Source of the DNA: JTS-AC122 sp041742635
GTDB taxonomy: Bacteria; Planctomycetota; Phycisphaerae; Phycisphaerales; UBA1924
Length of the DNA stretch: 5,388 nucleotides
NCBI GenBank assembly: GCA_041742635.1
Contig: JBGSIF010000113.1
Location: 1 to 5,388 of the forward strand
Direction: 5' to 3'
Part shown: positions 1 through 5,388 of the stretch, in pieces
Numbering within the stretch: position 1 is the first letter of the stretch
How the letters are laid out: each line of letters opens with the position of its first letter
Notes under the pieces: model-generated
The model's database searches: none
Told to the model about the DNA's origin: nothing
Seen by the model: the letters and a program-made list of their open reading frames with translations, nothing else
Made by a program: the position numbers and the translations under genes

Positions 1-1360
1 GGAACACCGCCATGGCCGCCGTTCGCAATCGGTCTTGCGTCTCCTGCGGCAGAGCCATCGACTGTGCCATCATCTCACGCCGCTGCTCCGGCGCGGCGGT
101 TCGGAATCGTTCGATCATCGTCGCCACGTCCGCGTCGCTCAGCGCGTCCGCTGGCACCGCGGCTCCGCCGGGCACAACCACCGGCTCGCTCGGCTTATCA
201 CTTAGTTTGTCACCCGCCTTGTCGCTCTTTGTCACCAGGTCCGGCCTGACCCACACCGGCGTGCTGAAGGACCAGATCCCCAAAAACCCATAGGTCCACC
301 CATGCAGCGACCCCGCCGAGTCCCCCGCCGGCGCGCCCGTCATCCCCGTCGCTTCCTTGAACAGTTTGCTCGCTTCCTCCCACACCGGCTTGTCCTCATT
401 CTCGATCCCGTTCGGAACACGCTGTGTTTGATCGAACTTGCCGGCTTCCGGAATGTTCACCAGGTTGTCGTGCGTCCCGAAGACCAGGACACCCACGAGG
501 TTTGGCTTTGCCAGTACCCATTCCGCAATCGCACGAGCCTCGACCTCGGACAATGGATGCGAACCAGCACCGGCCTGAAACTCGGGCCAGTGGTACGGGA
601 AGTTCCTCGATAAATCGGTCCCGTCCGGTGCGTCCTCAGCGATCTGCCCGTCGCCGTCCTGGTCTTTCCCCTCGATCACAATCGCGTACTCAGGACGCTC
701 GCCCTTGCTTCGATCGGGGCGTTTGCTCAGCCTGGCATCCGACGGATCTTGCATGTCCGTGGCTTCCAGCCCATAGCCCGGCGACGGATCCGGCACGCGC
801 ATGATCGTGATCACGCCGTCGCCGTTCAGGTCCATCGGACCATCTTCATCCATCCGTCCGTCGGCGTCGTCATCGAACGCGCTTGCGCTGCGCGAGCCGT
901 CTCGTTTGACCGGCGCGGCGCGTTCTCGCTCGAACCCGTCCGGATCCGCGCAGGGCATGAGGTAGATGCAGACATCATCGAGAGCCTTCTCTGCCGGCGT
1001 GCCTGTCAAGTCTGCCAGTTTCTGCGCCACCCCAATCGCGGCTTCGATACCGACCCGGTGCTGCGCGTTCAGCCCCGCCGCGATCAAGATCGCCGGTCGC
1101 CCTTCGTCCCCGATCCGCAGCAGGTGCAGTGCGCGCCTCTCTCGGCTGATCCCGTAGGTCGTACCGACTACTTTGCCGCCGCTCTGCGCGACTACACCAG
1201 CGATTTGGGCCGCGATCTCGTCGGGAACGCCCTCTGCAAGCCGATTGGTCATGTATGCACGATCCTGTCCGAACCCGGTTGTACGCCAACTGTCCGGGAT
1301 CGAATCGGCGGTGCCCGCAACCAGTGCCAAACACGCTGCGATGGAGAGTGGTGTGTTCAT
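1..1360 (-). CDS. M14 zinc-carboxypeptidase-like protein, C-terminus cut by the window edge
   Basis: The frame is open from ATG at 1360 to the left edge, giving 453 visible residues with no stop, so the C-terminus is missing. Residues 1-19 form a short hydrophobic signal-peptide-like segment (cleavage perhaps after GTA at 16-18), suggesting export. M14 landmarks follow in order: a strand plus AGLNAQHRVGIE at 95-106 where the first zinc motif belongs, LMPCADPDG at 134-142 (the usual N-P-D-G turn), DLSRNF at 249-254 (usually DLNRNF; Arg252 would bind the substrate carboxylate), LSEVEARA at 270-277 (the SEPE-like helix), and GTHDN at 295-299, where His297 matches the third zinc ligand. Three DxDxDG or DxNxDG loops near 163-171, 177-184 and 233-240 look calcium-binding. 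The canonical HxxE is absent, so activity is uncertain. A Lys/Asp/Ser-rich linker (about 375-405) and a helical segment (408-453) end the visible part. The only in-frame ATG below the upstream stop (1491-1493) is at 1360 for a full-length product. No Shine-Dalgarno precedes it. Family call fairly sure; catalytic function is not. Confidence 0.8.
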   Translation of the reverse strand, partial: MNTPLSIAACLALVAGTADSIPDSWRTTGFGQDRAYMTNRLAEGVPDEIAAQIAGVVAQSGGKVVGTTYGISRERRALHLLRIGDEGRPAILIAAGLNAQHRVGIEAAIGVAQKLADLTGTPAEKALDDVCIYLMPCADPDGFERERAAPVKRDGSRSASAFDDDADGRMDEDGPMDLNGDGVITIMRVPDPSPGYGLEATDMQDPSDARLSKRPDRSKGERPEYAIVIEGKDQDGDGQIAEDAPDGTDLSRNFPYHWPEFQAGAGSHPLSEVEARAIAEWVLAKPNLVGVLVFGTHDNLVNIPEAGKFDQTQRVPNGIENEDKPVWEEASKLFKEATGMTGAPAGDSAGSLHGWTYGFLGIWSFSTPVWVRPDLVTKSDKAGDKLSDKPSEPVVVPGGAAVPADALSDADVATMIERFRTAAPEQRREMMAQSMALPQETQDRLRTAAMAVF

Positions 1361-1390
1361 AAAGATGGTGACAGCATACCGGGTTCGTCG

Positions 1391-1410
1391 TTCCCGCGTT
1401 GCGGCGGGAA
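1391..1410. promoter_or_regulatory. Perfect 7-bp inverted repeat, candidate operator
   Basis: TTCCCGC at 1391-1397 is matched exactly by GCGGGAA at 1404-1410 across a 6-base spacer (GTTGCG). It lies 31 bases upstream of the peptidase ATG and about 260 bases upstream of the chemoreceptor start. A dyad of this size at this place suits a dimeric regulator acting on the peptidase gene. A short RNA hairpin is the alternative, though there is no T-tract on either side to make it a terminator. In a GC-rich genome a 7-bp dyad can also arise by chance, so the role is inferred from position only. Confidence 0.35.
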
Positions 1411-1655
1411 TGGGGTTGGCACTACGTGATCCTGCTCGGTCGCGTGCCGAAGTCCCTGATGCTATCAGCGACGCTCGCCTTCACGGCCTGCTCTTGTCCG
1501 CCTATCCCGCACAAACCCACCCCGCGATGCTACTCACGGTATGAAGTTTCACTTGGAACTGTTCGATTCTTTTGCTGCGGGCACTCACTCATGCCCATCA
1601 GGTCTATGTCCAGAGCCACGACCGCTCGGCGACACTCGTAGCGGCTTCACTCTCT

Positions 1656-1660
1656 GGAGG
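1656..1660 (+). promoter_or_regulatory. Ribosome binding site fixing a TTG start
   Basis: GGAGG lies 7 bases before the TTG at 1668, an optimal spacing. It is the only strong Shine-Dalgarno I see before any of the genes here. It decides the chemoreceptor start in favour of TTG 1668 over the upstream in-frame TTG at 1572, because the protein then begins directly with a short basic N-terminus and the first membrane helix. Confidence 0.8.
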
Positions 1661-1667
1661 ACGGATC

Positions 1668-3596
1668 TTGAATATTCGTACAAAGTTGACCCTCGTCTTT
1701 TTGACCGTTGGTGTCCTGCCCGCGCTCATCGTTGGCTACTTCGGCTGGCGCGGAACCGCCAAAATCCAGGACGCCGTCGCCAACCAACTTCATTCCGTTT
1801 CCGTCGATGCCATCGACAAGGTCGAACGCAACCTCTTCGAGCGCTACGGCGATGTCCAAGCCTTCGGGTACAACACCGTCGCGCACGATCGGGACAACTG
1901 GTACGTCGTGGGCGAGGAGAACAAAGTCTCGCACGTCATGGACCGCTACGTAGCGGCGTACGGACTCTACTACTTGACGTTGCTTGTTGATATGGACGGG
2001 AAAGTGGCCGCCGTCAACACCAAGAACTCCCTTGGAAAACGACTCGATACCGATCCGATCTACGCGCTGAACTTCAAGGACGCTTCGTGGTTCCGCGATG
2101 CGGTCGCCGGCAGGTTCCTTTCGTCCGACAAACTCAGCGGCACCGTCGTCGAAGATGTCCACGTCGATCCTCTCGTCCAAAGAATCTTCGGAGATGAGGG
2201 CCTGTGCATCGGGTACAGCGCACCGGTGACCGATGACACGGGCGCGATGATCGGGGTGTGGAAAAACTACGCCATGTGGTCGTTGGTCGAGGACATGCTC
2301 GCTGCTCAGAACGAGAGCCTCGCCAGCATTGGGTTGAATGCGGCGGAGATCACACTCCTGGATTCAAAGGGGCGAGTCATCGTCGACGCCGACCCAACGA
2401 CCCACGGGAAACCGATCAACCGCGATACCGAGAAAGTGATCCTGCGGCTCAACCTTGTGGACGCGGGCGTCGAAGCCGCCAAACTCGCTGTTGCCAACAA
2501 CAACGGCGCCATCGAGAGCAATCACGCCAGCAAAGAGATCATGCAGACCGTGGGATTCGCGCATTCCAACGGCGCCCTCGGCTATCCGGGCCTCGGCTGG
2601 TCGGTCCTCGTGCGTGTCCCAAGTTCGGTGACCGGCGCGGCGATGCGGAACGCTCAGCAGCAGATGGCGATCGTGATGGTCGTCTCCGCAGTCGGTGTTG
2701 TGCTGCTCGGGACGCTGTGCGCGAACGGGATCGTCCGGCCGATGAAGATCGTCGTCAATCGGCTGCACGACATCGCGGCGGGTGAAGGCGACCTGACCAA
2801 ATCCATCGAACTCAACCGTTCCGATGACCTGGGGCAAGTCGCCGCCGGGTTCAACACGTGTCTCAGCAAACTGCGCACCGTGATCCATGACGTGAAAGGG
2901 ACGGCGACGGAGGTCGCCTCGGCCGCGACGCAGATCGCGGCGTCGGCAGAGGAAATGTCCGCCGCCGTCGGCGAGGTCGCGCAGCAAACCATGAAGGTCT
3001 CGTCGTCTGCCCAGGAATCCGGCACGCTCGCGCAGCACGGGCGCGAGATCGTCGAACGAACGGTCTCGGGGATGGACCAGATCAACCTCAGCGTCCAGGA
3101 AAGTTCCAAGTGCATCGGCCAACTCGGACGGCGCAGCGAGCAGATCGGGAAGGTGATTCAGGTCATCAACGACATCGCCGACCAAACTAACCTGCTCGCG
3201 CTCAACGCGGCGATCGAAGCCGCCCGTGCCGGTGAACACGGGCGGGGCTTCGCGGTGGTCGCCGACGAGGTACGTAAACTCGCCGAGCGTACCACCAAAG
3301 CGACCGAAGAAATCGGCGGGTCGATCAGCGCGATCCAGTCGGATACCACCGCCGCCGTAGATCGGATGGCCCGCGGGCAAGATCAAGTCCGTGCGGGCGT
3401 CGAACTCGCCGCCTCCGCCGGTGAAAGTTTGCAGGAGATCGTCGCAGGAGCGGGCAACGTGGCGGGCATGATCCATTCGATCTCCGCCGCGGCCGAAGAG
3501 GCCGGTGCAGGTGCTCGGGAATCCGCGAGCGCCGCAACCCAACTCTCGTCCAAAGCTGAGCAACTCCAGACCGCGATGGGTAAGTTCAAAACCTAA
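1668..3596 (+). CDS. Methyl-accepting chemotaxis protein with double-CACHE-like sensor
   Basis: A transmembrane chemoreceptor of 642 residues that would sense a ligand outside the inner membrane and control the CheA kinase through CheW. Domains in order: TM1 about 7-27 after a basic start (NIRTK); a periplasmic region of about 300 residues (28-332) resembling a double CACHE fold, with SWFRDAVAG near 140-148, YSAPVTDDTGAMIGVW near 183-198 and a second lobe (AEITLLDSKGRVIVDAD near 226-242, GLGWSVLVRVP near 308-318); TM2 about 333-356; HAMP about 357-409 with GEGDLT and DDLGQVAAGFN; then the coiled-coil hairpin. The conserved tip is unmistakable at about 495-550 (DQTNLLALNAAIEAARAGE, then GRGFAVVADEVRKLAERT). 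Consensus methylation pairs are Glu428/Glu429 and Glu610/Glu611. About 118 residues follow the tip, which suits a 34-heptad class. There is no C-terminal CheR-docking pentapeptide; the protein ends GKFKT. The start is TTG with a good Shine-Dalgarno. No che genes lie nearby. The ligand is unknown. Confidence 0.93.
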   Translation: MNIRTKLTLVFLTVGVLPALIVGYFGWRGTAKIQDAVANQLHSVSVDAIDKVERNLFERYGDVQAFGYNTVAHDRDNWYVVGEENKVSHVMDRYVAAYGLYYLTLLVDMDGKVAAVNTKNSLGKRLDTDPIYALNFKDASWFRDAVAGRFLSSDKLSGTVVEDVHVDPLVQRIFGDEGLCIGYSAPVTDDTGAMIGVWKNYAMWSLVEDMLAAQNESLASIGLNAAEITLLDSKGRVIVDADPTTHGKPINRDTEKVILRLNLVDAGVEAAKLAVANNNGAIESNHASKEIMQTVGFAHSNGALGYPGLGWSVLVRVPSSVTGAAMRNAQQQMAIVMVVSAVGVVLLGTLCANGIVRPMKIVVNRLHDIAAGEGDLTKSIELNRSDDLGQVAAGFNTCLSKLRTVIHDVKGTATEVASAATQIAASAEEMSAAVGEVAQQTMKVSSSAQESGTLAQHGREIVERTVSGMDQINLSVQESSKCIGQLGRRSEQIGKVIQVINDIADQTNLLALNAAIEAARAGEHGRGFAVVADEVRKLAERTTKATEEIGGSISAIQSDTTAAVDRMARGQDQVRAGVELAASAGESLQEIVAGAGNVAGMIHSISAAAEEAGAGARESASAATQLSSKAEQLQTAMGKFKT

Positions 3597-3623
3597 CCCA
3601 ATCGCCCGCGCTATGACTCCTGC

Positions 3624-4385
3624 GTGAACCCCCTCCCCATCCGTGTTTCATTGTTGCCGGACCTCGTGCCTCCGGGCGCTCTTGCGGGCCGTGCCGTCGT
3701 CGTTGTCGATGTACTGCGCGCGTCCAGTACGATCGTTCAAGCGCTCCAGGCGGGTGCCGAGTGCGTCGTCCCATGCTCCACGCCCGACGATGCGCGATCC
3801 GTGCGTTCGAGGTTTGGCGGACACTCAACGCTCTTGGGCGGCGAACGCGCGGGTGTTCGTATCGAGGGCTTCGATCTTGGCAACTCTCCAGCCGAGTACA
3901 TCGCAGGCGTCGTCGCCCGAAAAATACTTGTCTTCACGACCACGAACGGCACCCGTGCCATCCACGCCTCCCGCGAAGCGCAGCGCCTCTTCATCGGTTG
4001 TTTCGGCAATCTCTGCACGCTGGTTCAAACCCTCGCTCGCGTAGCACTCCCCGTCCATATCGTCTGTGCGGGAACCGGTGGGCAGGTCGGCGCCGACGAC
4101 TGCCTGTTCGCCGGGCGCGTGGTATCGGCGTGTCGTGCCTTGGGCTTCCATCCCGACGAATGCGATCAGGCACTCATCGCCGAGTCGTGCTATCTCAACA
4201 CCGCCCGCCAACCCCACGGCGTCCTCGACGCCCTCCGCGCCAGCATCGGTGGCAGAAACCTCATCTCCATCGGCTTCGGTTCCGATGTCGATCTGTGCGC
4301 CCGCGAAGACTGGGCACCATGCGTCCCCGAGTTCTGCATTTCGTCGGGCACCATTCGAGTCGTAGACGCGCACCACGCAGCGTGA
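3624..4385 (+). CDS. comB: 2-phosphosulfolactate phosphatase, ComB family
   Basis: This family is a Mg2+-dependent cytoplasmic phosphatase that hydrolyses (R)-2-phospho-3-sulfolactate to 3-sulfolactate and phosphate. In methanogens this is the second step of coenzyme M synthesis; in bacteria the role is less settled and may concern sulfolactate or a different substrate. Family landmarks are all present: VVVVDVLRASST at 25-36, LLGGERAGVRIEGFDLGNSP at 70-89, TTTNGTRAI at 105-113, CAGTGGQVGADDCLFAG at 148-164 (usually with Glu-Asp where this has Asp-Asp) and the terminal SDVDLCARED then CVPEF at 220-237. At 253 residues the length is normal. The GTG start fits the usual N-terminus and no Shine-Dalgarno precedes it. 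It follows the chemoreceptor stop by 27 bases on the same strand without a visible terminator, so co-transcription is likely. It carries 12 cysteines, which is high. ComA and ComC are not in the window. The family is clear; the physiological substrate is an inference. Confidence 0.9.
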   Translation: MNPLPIRVSLLPDLVPPGALAGRAVVVVDVLRASSTIVQALQAGAECVVPCSTPDDARSVRSRFGGHSTLLGGERAGVRIEGFDLGNSPAEYIAGVVARKILVFTTTNGTRAIHASREAQRLFIGCFGNLCTLVQTLARVALPVHIVCAGTGGQVGADDCLFAGRVVSACRALGFHPDECDQALIAESCYLNTARQPHGVLDALRASIGGRNLISIGFGSDVDLCAREDWAPCVPEFCISSGTIRVVDAHHAA

Positions 4386-4401
4386 AGGCTTGCATCTTCA
4401 C
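4382..4401. terminator. Weak hairpin between convergent genes, possible terminator
   Basis: GTGAAG at 4382-4387 pairs exactly with CTTCAC at 4396-4401; one G-T wobble extends the stem and leaves a 6-base loop. It overlaps the comB stop codon and ends 9 bases before the stop of the opposing gene, where a bidirectional terminator would be expected. It lacks a T-tract on either strand and the stem is short, so intrinsic termination would be weak at best. Confidence 0.25.
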
Positions 4402-4409
4402 CCCCGGCG

Positions 4410-5388
4410 CTACGCGCTAAGTACCATCCGCCGGATCGTCTGCGGGGATTCCGGTTCCCCGGTCGTCGCGCTGAGCAGCACCGCCCCCGCCATCGATAGC
4501 ACGCTCACATGATTCAGCGGTCCCTGCGTTCCCGCGAGATGCCGCCCACTCGTCGAGAGCCAACCTGCAAACGCCGACACGGCCTCGGACACGCCCGCTT
4601 GACGTGGCTTTACCTTGGGTGCGCGTGCAGGATCCGTCGCGTTCTCAATCCCATTTATCCACATGCAGTGATCGCCATAGACCGCCAATCGTCCAGGACG
4701 CTCCCCCAAGCCATCCCCGATTACTGAAAGCGAACGTTCCCATCCCCCGGCGGCGTCCGACACCAACAGGCTCGCCATCCGTCCATCCGAGAACCGCATG
4801 TTCGCTGACACCGTGCCCCGCAGGTCACGAAGATGCTCAACCGGGACTCTGGGCGAACATGTCGCGTAGATCTCCTCAGGCTCCCCGAACAAAAACCCGA
4901 GCGTGTCCAGTGCATCGACGAGCCGAGCACCCGCGGCGCTTTCTCGCGCCGAGCCGATGTGGGTCACATGAGCGGAACTGATCGCCCCGAAGGATTCGAG
5001 GTTTTCGTACAGTTCGGCAAAGACGGGCGAGAGCCGAAAGCGTGGGAAGAACTCGGGCCATTTACTCGCCGCCGACGCTCGAGTCAACTCCAGTTCGATC
5101 GAGTCGTTCTCGGGTACGCCGGCCACAAGAGGGCGGTCGATCGATTCCGCGAACTCCATGACGCTCCCGGGCAACGGCGCGCTGCTGAGGACCGATACCC
5201 CGCGTGCGATACACCCGCGGATCGCGGCGAGCATCGATTGGTCTTCGGACACGCTGATATCCGTAGCCGTTGCGAGCCAGACTGCGTCGATACCCGCCGG
5301 CTGGTCCGCGTCGGCTTGCGCGTGCGATACGCGTGGGTGTACCGCGAGCATGTACTCACGCAGGTCGTGGAGGGGCGCTGCGCCGATG
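4410..5388 (-). CDS. Gfo/Idh/MocA-like oxidoreductase family protein, N-terminus cut by the window edge
   Basis: The frame runs from the stop at 4410-4412 to the right edge without interruption, giving 325 visible residues. A Met codon at 5349-5351 is probably internal, since twelve further codons upstream (IGAAPLHDLREY) read like the same fold. The visible part resembles the second half of the Rossmann domain and the C-terminal domain of Gfo/Idh/MocA proteins, which usually use NAD(P) to oxidise or reduce sugars and related compounds. Numbering from that Met, DAVWLATATD at 22-31 matches the strand after the nucleotide site, RGVSVLSSAPLPGS at 50-63 takes the place of the G-K-x-V-x-x-E-K-P segment, FPRFRLSP and the following helix start the second domain, and the end (GAVLLSATTGEPESP, near 290-304) matches C-termini I know from planctomycetal members. 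The GxGxxG nucleotide motif would lie outside the window. The catalytic Lys of EKP is not seen, so this may not be an active dehydrogenase. It converges on comB with a 24-base gap. Family call is moderate. Confidence 0.6.
   Translation of the reverse strand, partial: IGAAPLHDLREYMLAVHPRVSHAQADADQPAGIDAVWLATATDISVSEDQSMLAAIRGCIARGVSVLSSAPLPGSVMEFAESIDRPLVAGVPENDSIELELTRASAASKWPEFFPRFRLSPVFAELYENLESFGAISSAHVTHIGSARESAAGARLVDALDTLGFLFGEPEEIYATCSPRVPVEHLRDLRGTVSANMRFSDGRMASLLVSDAAGGWERSLSVIGDGLGERPGRLAVYGDHCMWINGIENATDPARAPKVKPRQAGVSEAVSAFAGWLSTSGRHLAGTQGPLNHVSVLSMAGAVLLSATTGEPESPQTIRRMVLSA

Larger units (their letters stand above)
1361..1667. other. Divergent intergenic region between the peptidase and chemoreceptor genes
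   Basis: These 307 bases separate two outward-reading genes and should hold both promoters. I find no convincing sigma-70 pair, sigma-54 element or sigma-28 element on either strand, no tRNA, and no recognisable riboswitch. The visible structures are an inverted repeat at 1391-1410 and, next to the chemoreceptor, a Shine-Dalgarno sequence. The chemoreceptor frame stays open upstream to a TTG at 1572, but the encoded stretch shows no conserved character and sits before the membrane segment. A weak 5-bp inverted repeat, CCGCT (1622-1626) with AGCGG (1640-1644), lies in the probable chemoreceptor leader. Confidence 0.6.

Noticed and set aside
1322..1360. Possible lipobox (I-A-A-C, residues 7-10) in the peptidase signal segment
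   Set aside because: The cysteine comes too early for a lipoprotein signal peptide, with almost no hydrophobic stretch before it.
12..1429. Several overlapping plus-strand frames rich in Arg, Pro and Ser
   Set aside because: They lie antisense to the M14-like gene, have low-complexity compositions and no recognisable motif, while the minus-strand frame carries ordered M14 landmarks and is open across 1-1360.
1416..1435. TTGGCAC followed by TGC, resembling a sigma-54 promoter
   Set aside because: The GG and GC dinucleotides are 14 bases apart instead of the required 10, so the element would not work as a -24/-12 promoter.
1622..1644. Inverted repeat CCGCT / AGCGG in the chemoreceptor leader as a riboswitch stem
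   Set aside because: It is only 5 bp with a 13-base loop, and no conserved riboswitch core is visible nearby.
2364..3563. 399-codon minus-strand frame opposite the chemoreceptor
   Set aside because: It is a shadow of the receptor's codon bias. The encoded protein is Arg/Gly/Asp-rich without motifs, and the plus strand has an unmistakable MCP hairpin.
3594..3626. Chemoreceptor and comB share one reading frame, separated by TAA and nine codons, suggesting stop readthrough or a fusion
   Set aside because: One in three adjacent gene pairs share a frame by chance, the TAA has no special context, and both proteins end and begin at normal family positions.
3613..3627. Four-codon mini-ORF ATG-ACT-CCT-GCG-TGA overlapping the comB GTG
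   Set aside because: It has no Shine-Dalgarno and is short enough to be chance; translational coupling cannot be supported from sequence alone.
3825..4376. 183-codon minus-strand frame opposite comB
   Set aside because: The plus strand has all ComB family motifs; the minus-strand translation resembles nothing I know.

Overview
The window is GC-rich (about 60% by eye) chromosomal bacterial DNA. It looks like Planctomycetota, possibly a Phycisphaerae-type lineage. The evidence is a secreted M14-type peptidase relative carrying Asp/Gly-rich calcium-loop insertions, a Gfo/Idh/MocA-like protein with a C-terminus I associate with planctomycetes, a bacterial ComB-type phosphatase, and two gene starts without a Shine-Dalgarno sequence. 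This assignment rests on remembered family resemblance; no search was possible.

Layout from left to right. Positions 1-1360 (minus strand) hold most of an M14 zinc-carboxypeptidase-like protein whose C-terminus lies off the left edge. Positions 1361-1667 are the divergent intergenic region, with a perfect 7-bp inverted repeat. Positions 1668-3596 (plus) hold a complete methyl-accepting chemotaxis protein with TM1, a double-CACHE-like sensor, TM2, HAMP and a signalling hairpin. It most likely starts at a TTG behind a strong GGAGG. After 27 bp, positions 3624-4385 (plus) hold a complete 2-phosphosulfolactate phosphatase (ComB family). It converges, with a 24-bp gap, on a minus-strand Gfo/Idh/MocA-like gene (4410 to the right edge) whose N-terminus is outside the window.

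The chemoreceptor and comB are probably co-transcribed, since the gap is short and shows no terminator. The peptidase is read divergently from the chemoreceptor, and the Gfo/Idh-like gene convergently with comB. No pathway obviously joins the four genes: no che genes, ComA or ComC are visible. I see no mobile element, CRISPR array, tRNA or rRNA. The most interesting points are the altered metal-ligand positions and calcium loops of the peptidase relative, the missing EKP motif in the Gfo/Idh-like protein, and the orphan, cysteine-rich ComB behind a chemoreceptor. I found no clear evidence of a wholly new multi-gene system.
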